From positions 91,417,204-91,481,203 of the forward strand of contig CM055816.1 of NCBI GenBank assembly GCA_029582265.1: a DNA stretch of 64,000 nucleotides. Reading direction: 5' to 3'. The first letter of the stretch is position 1. Each line of letters begins with the position of its first letter. The notes beneath the pieces are model-generated. The model did not search any database. It was not told the DNA's origin and was given only the letters and a program-made list of their open reading frames with translations. A program made the translations under genes and the position numbers. Positions 54,501 to 63,500 of this stretch are shown here, one piece after another. The stretch comes from Zoroaster sp. YZ-2022 (taxonomy: Eukaryota; Echinodermata; Asteroidea; Forcipulatida; Zoroasteridae).

Positions 54501-57500
54501 ATTATCATTTCTTCGTCTGATAAATATCCTTTGTCTGTTATGGCAAATAAATGCGTATCACGTTATTGTATCGTACATTATACCCAATCCCTTCAAGACC
54601 AATTTTAACTTCACAGTAATTCGACTTTTAAAACAGGTCGCATGCCTTATTTTTTAGACTAAAAGGAACTTAGCAACAACATGTTTAATATTAAATATAA
54701 CATCCAACCAAATGTATATCAAAATACAATTATGACATATACCAAGGAAATTACTAAGTCAAAGTTGGCAACACATTTACTTAATAGATATTTTGTATGG
54801 TTATTCAAATTGTGAGCTTTAAATATTTATATTTCCTTTAATAAAATGCACAAGGCATTATAATGTGTATAAGTAAAAATTAATAGGTTCGTATAGTTAA
54901 ACAAACATAACGCACATGTTTCTCTTCAGCTGACTGAGAAAAATAATTTATTTTAAAGTGCAACAATTCTGAAAGCAAGGTTTCTTAACTTACCTCTGAC
55001 TGCATCCTGCGGCGTTTCTTTTCCTGTTCCTGTTTGTTTTCCTGTTCCTGTTTCTGTATAAAATACGTTTAAAAAAAAAAAATTAATTCTAGAAGGTAAC
55101 TATTTTATTACAAATTTGTAATTTGTAATTAGCCATCACCATTTACCGTAATTAAATCTTCAGACATACATAAACAGCAAATATTGATAAATATATTATA
55201 AAATTAGCATTGACAAAATCTATTTATCCCCGTTCAAGTTTATGTCACATCGTTTATCGCATGATAAAGACCGATGGAATATTTGTAACTGGCGATAAAG
55301 AACATCTGAAAGCATTAAGAACTTTATATCAGGTCATTCAATATAACGATAGCCTGCATTAAAACAAACTACATTTCATATAAGTGCTGGGTCTGTGAAA
55401 CAACTTTACAAATGTTGACGTCCGATGGACACATTCATAACAAACAAGTACATTGCAGGTGAACTCGGTAGTTTTGTGTCCAGCCCAAAAACAACTCCAC
55501 AAAAATTCACATTGAAAATTACTCGGTTGACTTGACCCGTGAAAATCTACTCACATTTTTCAGAAGATGTAGAAAACTTAACAAAAAGAACCATACAAAC
55601 AAACAAACAAAAATAGTCATACTGAAATGACAGCACCTGGACAGAGAGAAAGGCTTCCAAAGATACGTTTAAGTTATGATGTGAGGTTATAAGATCCGAG
55701 GCTTTGCATGGTGGAATATTGATATCATTTTGGTTTCCAGTAACACCATGGGTTTATCTCAACTATCGCGAAGCTAAGGTACAGGTTCTGAAAATAACAT
55801 TATCGCACAACTCGTATCTCAACCTTCGCTAAGTAAGAATTGTTTAAGGGAGAACCAATGTCGGGCAACTCGTTTTTCTCTACTGTCGCTATGTGAGAAA
55901 TATGGTTCAGGAAGAACCACGGGTTAATATGGTTCAGGGACTTCACGGGATGTGAGGTTAGTTTGTCATCCCTTTACATATATAAATGTTTTTATACATG
56001 ACTAAAAAAATTAAATTGAATTGAATTGAATTGAATTTTGAATTGAAATAAAACATTAGCCTAGTTTAGCGTCTTAGCCAATGAGAAGTTTGCCTTCCTC
56101 GTCTAAGGGTAGAAACGTGTGCAAAATCATGATATACAACAGGTCCTTGTTCCATATAAGGAAAGTTATGTGACGAAAGTAAAGTGAGTGACAACTTAGA
56201 AAGCAGGGCGTGTTCTAGGGGTAATGCTTACTGGGGATGCTAAACTACTGCATGAGGGGAGCAGCGGTTGCGCATGGGAGCACGGCGCACGGACCAAGGC
56301 CTATGACTGAGCGGGCCAGTCACGGTGACTGTTTGGCCGTGCTACACTAACGAACCGTGTTCGGCGTGTAGGGTGGACTCCGAGGAAAGTAGGAGAAAAT
56401 AGACTAAGTCCAAAGGACGGCTCCAAGCCACGTGGCGGGAGGGTGTGGCACGCACACAAGGCTCTCGCTGGTGTTGCATTATGCATTGCGTTAGCGCTGG
56501 ATATGCATGAGCAAAAGTAGCGTCCTTGTATGGATTGCATATTCATAGCGGACAATCGAGGGTCCGGGGAAACAAACCCTGGGACTTAGCCTGCTTGAAA
56601 TTGATTCGTAAGCAAAATATTGGAAGTGGAAGAAGTGAAATGGAGGGTGCTAATATTTATCAAAATCAAAGGGTAAGATTCGTAACACTATCGTGGGATG
56701 CTGAAATAATCGAATCCCGACAACCGAGGACCATATTGTTCTCCATTGTGATAGCAAATAAGAAATTATTATCCATTTTGTTATAAGTTCTCGGTTTGAA
56801 TGGGTATACATGTACACACCTACCCAATCCCCCCCCCCCCCCCACACACACACACACACAGATATCCAACAAATCGGCAATTGAAAAAAAAATTGAGACA
56901 CAGAATATAAAATCTGTCTTAACTTAATAGTTCAATAGAAACTTAATAGTTCAATATAAACTTAATAGTTAAATAGAAATTTAATAGTTCAATAGAAACA
57001 TGAACGCACTATGTTGTGATCTTGATGTCGGCATTCATACCACTCTGGTCAACATAATCGATTCGCATTCCCATTTAAAGGCGGAGCAGACTGTAAAACG
57101 AGAAAACGCGTTTTGTGTACAGCACTGGCCTAAATCCGTGATGAAAAGTGTGGGGGTGATTTAAAGCTTTGGGTGCACGGTGCAGTCGACAACTATTCAT
57201 AATTTTGCGGCTACAGTACATATTACACCCCGCCCCCCCCCCCATTTTTATTATAATATGTTTTTTCAGCGCATGGAAACTTCTGGAGGAAATGATCCTA
57301 TGGACCACCCCCGGTCAAAACAGTTGGGGGTATATCCCCCATCCCCCCGGGAGTAAACACATCAAGTATGATATATATATATATGCGGTCACTCTAATCA
57401 GAGCATGACTTCCGGCATCGTCGCATGTGGGATATTAGTCCAATTCGGTGAGTGGTGGCGAAGTTGCAGTTGTTAGATGTGAATGAGAAGGGAGGAGGGC

Positions 57501-60500
57501 TTGAGCTATACCTTCTCGTCTGATGTTTCTTATTCCTCCTTCTGTGTAGGGTCTCATTGGCAGACTGGGAAGCCTGTCTAACAGCTCCACGCCATTTGCA
57601 TCTGTCAGCAGCAGTGGCCTCCCATGAGCTCAGATCTACGCCGCCAGTCTTCAAGTGCCGCTTGATGCAGTCTTTGTATCGAAGACGTGGTCTTCCTACA
57701 CCCCTGGATCCTTGGGATAGCTCTCCATACAAGACAGATTTTGGAAGTCTGTCATCATCCATCCGGATCACATGACCAACCCATCTCATCTGCTTCTGAC
57801 AAAGGAGACTTTCCACGGATGGCATCTGAGCCCTTTCATAAACCTCCACATTGGAGACCCTATCCTGCCACTTGATGTTCAGGATCCTACGAAGATGCGA
57901 CAGTTGGACTCGCTGCAGCCTGGTGATGTGCCTTCGGTATAGGATGTAGGTTTCTGCTGAGTAAAGTAGGCAGGATATGACCACTGCCCTGTAAACTTGG
58001 CACTTAGTGGCATATTTTAACCCTGGCCTCTTCCAAACCCTACTCTGCAGTCTGCCAAAGGCCGATGAAGCTGAGCTGATACGACGCTCTAATTCTTTGT
58101 CCAAGTATGAGGCGACCTCCAAATGGGATACAAAACAACAATAGGCAACGTGTGGTATCGTGTCCTATTGGGGAATTCATTGGGCAGCACGAACATAATA
58201 GACGGTTCATAATATATTGAAATCCAGTCCCTGTGTGAGGAATTCTGTTAAATAGCTTTTTGGGCTTTAACAAAAAATAGTGAGTTGAAGTTAGTTGAAT
58301 GCCCTTCCACTTTGCCATCTGGTGGACGTGCCCCTTTGCCAGTTGGACATGAGCGTTTAACATCTCTTTCTTCATCATCCAGCTTGCCTGGTTCACAGTG
58401 TCCTTCCACTTTGTCATCTGGTGGACGTGCCCCCTTGTCAGTTGGATATGAGCGTGTAACATCTCTTTCTTCATCATCCAGCTTGCCTGGTTCACCATGT
58501 CCTTCCACTTTGTCATCTGGTGGACGTGCCCCCTTGTCAGTTGGATATGAGCGTGTAACATCTCTTTCTTCATCATCCAGCTTGCCTGGTTCACCATGTC
58601 CTTCCACTTTGTCATCTGGTGGACGTGCCCCCTTGTCAGTTGGATATGAGCGTGTAACATCTCTTTCTTCATCGTCCAGCTTGCGTGGTGCACAGTGTTC
58701 TTTCACTTTGACAGACATGTGCTAGAGAAAGAGAAATCCCGTGAACAGAAAAGTGCTGCGAAGGTAAAAGCATCCACTGACAAGAAGTATCGAGCTGCTG
58801 TCTTTGACCTTCAACAAGTCATATACCTGCCAAAGTTGGCCCGTTCAGAGCTTTTTTTTATAAGCGCCGTCTACCATGCTTTAATTTTACTATATTCGAG
58901 TTGGCCAGTAAGGATTGTTTTTGCTTTGTATCACACGAATGTCGAACAGGGCGTGGTGCTTCTGAAATGTAGCCTCATATCTTCACCAATACCTTACGAA
59001 GGTTGGTGAGCAAGGTTGTGAGAAAGTGGACTTTGAAAGTGGACTGATACCGTCTATGATGCTGTACTTTGTTGAAAGGTCACAAGCTGTTCAAGAAATC
59101 ACATTGAACTTCTTTGGAACAAACCATGGTCAGTCAGAGTGGGATGCAATTACCAGTACTATCAAGAGGCAAATGAAGAAGATTGGTGAAATGTTTGTAC
59201 CATCACAGCTTGTAACGTTCATCAAGATGGCTCGCAAAGTTCCCAAATCATATAATATTACTACAGTTCTGTCATCAGACATATTAGATTAGAAGACATA
59301 TAACCAAAGCCGAGGATTGTTGATAGTGCGCTCTTCAGACGCAGGCGCAAAGGTTGACTGGAAAAAGTTCATGCAGATCAGAGTAAGCAAAAATGATGCC
59401 AACACAATAAAGTTCAAGTATTCACATGCAGACGATGACGTTGAAGTACCCATAATTGATGGCACACGTAGAAACTCTGATCAAGCCCAGCTTGCAGAAC
59501 CACAACCCTGTTACCCTGTTCATCCTGTTGCACATGCAAAGTATGACTTGCTTAGCTCCTGTTGTTGCACACCCTGATTACCAGGCCTTTTACAGGCAAT
59601 TCAGTCACTAAATTGTAAATTATGTAGAATTAATTAACTTTCAACATGGCCTGTTTAAATGTTTTCTTGCTTAATTTTACTTTGTAATTCAGGGAGAGTA
59701 AAACTGACACTAAATTAAAAGTAATATTTTCCAAAACAAAAATAATGCAGGGCTTAGGATATTTATGTAATCATCATATCCATAAGCTGAGAACATGCAG
59801 TCAGCAAGCAGACAAACTGTTTTACCAGAAGTAAGTGATAAACATAGTGCTCATTCCATTAAATACACGACTTATTAGACGCTGCTCTTTTTGTATGTGG
59901 ATATTTAGCTCTTTTATAAGAGATGTTACTGCAGGTGCTGGAAATCTAACAAAGAGACTCACACTCTAATTATATTAATTATCTGAAGTGAGTAATAAAC
60001 ATAGTGTTCATACCAATAAATAAATATACAACTTATAAGACGCTGCTCTTTTTGTATGTGGATATTTAGCTCTTTTATAAGAGATGTTACTGTAGGTGCT
60101 GGAAATCTAGCAAAGATACTCATACTCTAAGGATTAATTATTTGAAGTAAGTGATAAACATCGTGTTCATCCCATTAAAACTAACTGTATGTGTTTAGAT
60201 CTTTCTAAGTAAGACTTGACTTCCACATGGTTTCACTCCAAACTGTTTTTACTTAGGTCTTTCTATGTAATACGCTATAAATCTTCAGGTCATGTTAAGT
60301 TATAACCATTATTTTTAAAGTTGTACATACACTGTAATTATATTATTCATAATTGAATTGCAAAAATGTTTTAGTCATTTATAAAAAATAAATAAAAAGT
60401 AAATAATATTTGGACAACTTCATTACCAGGAGAACCCAAAATTAATGTTTAAATATTAAAATATTGAGTATTTAAAGGGACAGTATTGTCACGATCAGAG

Positions 60501-63500
60501 CAGACTTGAACATGGCATGGAATCTGTGTCCTAGCTTAAGATGAACACAGTCACTAAAATTACTGGCTCATTTATGCAGCAGCAACGGTAATGTGACCTT
60601 ACATGTGGGGTAATATGTTCAGTCACTGAGTTAATCTAAATCTAGAGAAAAGAGTCGCTAGCAAACTCCTTGCCCTCCACCGTGCCGGTGCCCTCTCCAC
60701 CCAACTCTACCGACATCTCAGACCATCCAGCTCATCCTGCCCTAGGTTCTTTGGCCAGCCGAAGATTCACAAACCTGATGTTCTTCTCCGCCCTATCGTC
60801 GCCTCCAGAGGTTCACCTACGTACAACACAGCCCGTCATCTAGCTAAGATCCTCCAACCCTTGGTGGGTCTCACTCAGCCACCATGTGTCCAACTCCGGT
60901 CAGTTCGTTGGGATCACCCGGGGCCTCACCCTTCAACCCAGCGACATCTTGGTTAGTTTTGATGTTGTCTCCCTATTCACCAATGTCCCAACTACAGAGA
61001 CATGCCTCCTGGTGAAGGACAGACTCGTACATGACTTGTACATTGGGATGATTTGGAAGGATACATTTAACGAAAGGAATGACTTTAATCAACGGTGGAA
61101 TTTTCTTTAGCAATTTTTTGGCCATCAACGGTGTAAATCAATAGCGCCCTCAATAGGCAAAACAATAACTATGGAGTCCCTTAGGGGACACGAAACTACT
61201 GTCCGGAACAGAGATGTTACCGTTACATTTATCTAATGTACGGGACGGGGCCAGTGAACTGAAAAAACCTATTACTCACATAATAAATCTATCTATCCTG
61301 TCCAATACTGTCCCTGATGTTTTTAAAATTGCCAGAGTTCAGCCGTTGTTTAAAAGAGACAGTAGAACCGATATTAGCAACTAGAGACCTATAAGCATCC
61401 TCTGTGTAGTTTCCAAATTGCTTGAAAAAGCTGTCCATGTTCAGGTTGAGGAGTATCTCATAAAAAAATATTATTTGGTTTAATTTCCAATCGGGGTTTA
61501 GAGAAACATTTTCCACTGACACTTGCCTTACATTTAACTGATCATATTCGTTTCAAAATGTCTTTGAGTAATTACACAGGAATGGTTATGATCGATCTCC
61601 AAAAAGCATTTGATACTATTGATCATGGTTTTTTATGTAAGAAACTGCAGGCCACGGGCATTGGTTCTGCAGAATGGTTTAAATCGCATCTTCATAACAG
61701 ACAACAATTTGTCAATGTTAACAAAACCCAGTCTAAATTTTGGAATCTGACATGTGGTGTCCCCCAAGGGAGCATATTGGGGCCTTTATTATTTGTGTGT
61801 GAAATAAACGATATGCTTAGCAGTGTTCAGTGCAAATAGACACAATCGGCGACCGGAGTCACGTGACTCATAGTGGGTATAAAATGTAAACAAACCAAGC
61901 AAGCGACGCGCAGTGTATGGAAAAGCATGGCTTCTTCCGAGTGCTTCTGCTGCACAAGGCACATCATAGATGTTGCATTTGTTGGTTGGAACACGAGTTT
62001 AAGTTCTCTTAATCGATCGGAGATGTTCCCAATTTTAATTTCCAAACATTACGCACATTATCAATGCGCGAAGTTTTTATCCGGAACTAGGGCAAGGCTC
62101 GGCCACCACTCATTTTGGGGCGATCTACAATGTTTGTTCAACTCTTTTATATAAAAATACACCACAGACTTTTTAAAAAAATGAAATTTTCACAACTTTA
62201 GAAAAATTCAGTGTTGAAAAACGTAACTACATTTTCCAGTCGGCAGCAAAGAACGTCAATGTCGCTTTTTGGGGACCTTCGTATTTTAACGTTTTCGACT
62301 TAGTGTTCAACCGTGTTTGCGTCACTAAATGATCGATGTCTTCATAACGGTCCCAGTTTAGTGGATGGAAATTACACATTAGATAGTTAATTAATTATTC
62401 CTCACCTCAGTAAAGTATCAATTTTCTACCTGAAGCGATGTGTATTAAACAGATTTTTTAATTTGCAGCTATCCAGAACTGAGAAAATCCGAATCCGGGA
62501 AAACGACTGTTATTAAATACAGTAGAGTACCGTAGTACGCCAGTCTCCTACATCATAACTTACCTCTGACAGCGACATGAGGTCTTCCTGTCCTTGTCCA
62601 TGTTTCTTTTCCTGTTCCCGTTCCTGTTTAAACAGACAGAGAAGTATAATTTAAACGTCATCTTCCCCAAAAACAATAAAGCTTTATAACACTTACTACT
62701 TACAACACATCGACTACCCCTTGACTAACCTGGCCCCATAGATCAATAGATAATTGGCATAAGTGGACCGCCCACCAACATAGGGGCTGGTTAGCTCAGT
62801 TGTTAGAGCGCTCGTACGGTATTCGAGAGGTCGCGGGTTCGAGTCCGGCATCAGCCAATTTTTCTTTGCTTACTTCCCTTTTTATATAATATTTCAGGTA
62901 AGTTTCTCCCTATAAATCTACTTTGTGTACAACCACATAAAAGGCTTGTGTCCCGTTGTGTGATCCCCGCTACTGCCGTTACCCAGGTTGTTTTCATCTG
63001 GCCGGGGCTTGATCCCTGGCTACTCGGCAGATATGGTTAATTTGGCACCATAGAGCAATAGATAATTGGCATAAGTGGTAATCGAGAGGTCGCGGGTTCG
63101 AGTCCGGCATCAGCTAATTTTTCTTTGCTCGCGAACCGTTTTTGCTCGAAATGAACATAATATTATTTTTAATTTTTGTCGTTCATGATATTGTGCCGCC
63201 ATATAAATAATGTTACTTTTAGTTTTTAATTTTTGGGTATCATGTCAGCAATTTTCAACATGAAACCGTAAATATTGAGCAAAAATGCCAAATAATCTAA
63301 AAATAGATTTATAAACAAAATATTAAATACATATCATATTTGTGTCTTCTCCGTGTAAAGAATTATTATCATTTCTTCGTCTGATAAATATCCTTTGTCT
63401 GTTATGACATAATGCGTATCACATTACTGTATCGTACATTAAACACATATCCCTTCAACACCCATTTTAACTTCACAGTAATTTGACTTTTAAAACAGGT

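Larger units (their letters stand above)
53580..55140. repeat. Segmental duplication F, copy 1 (partner 62548-64000)
   Basis: Carries exons B and A and two tRNA-like sequences. High identity by eye with 62548-64000; the partner lacks about 32 bases (53751-53800 region) and part of the second tRNA-like unit. Confidence 0.9.
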
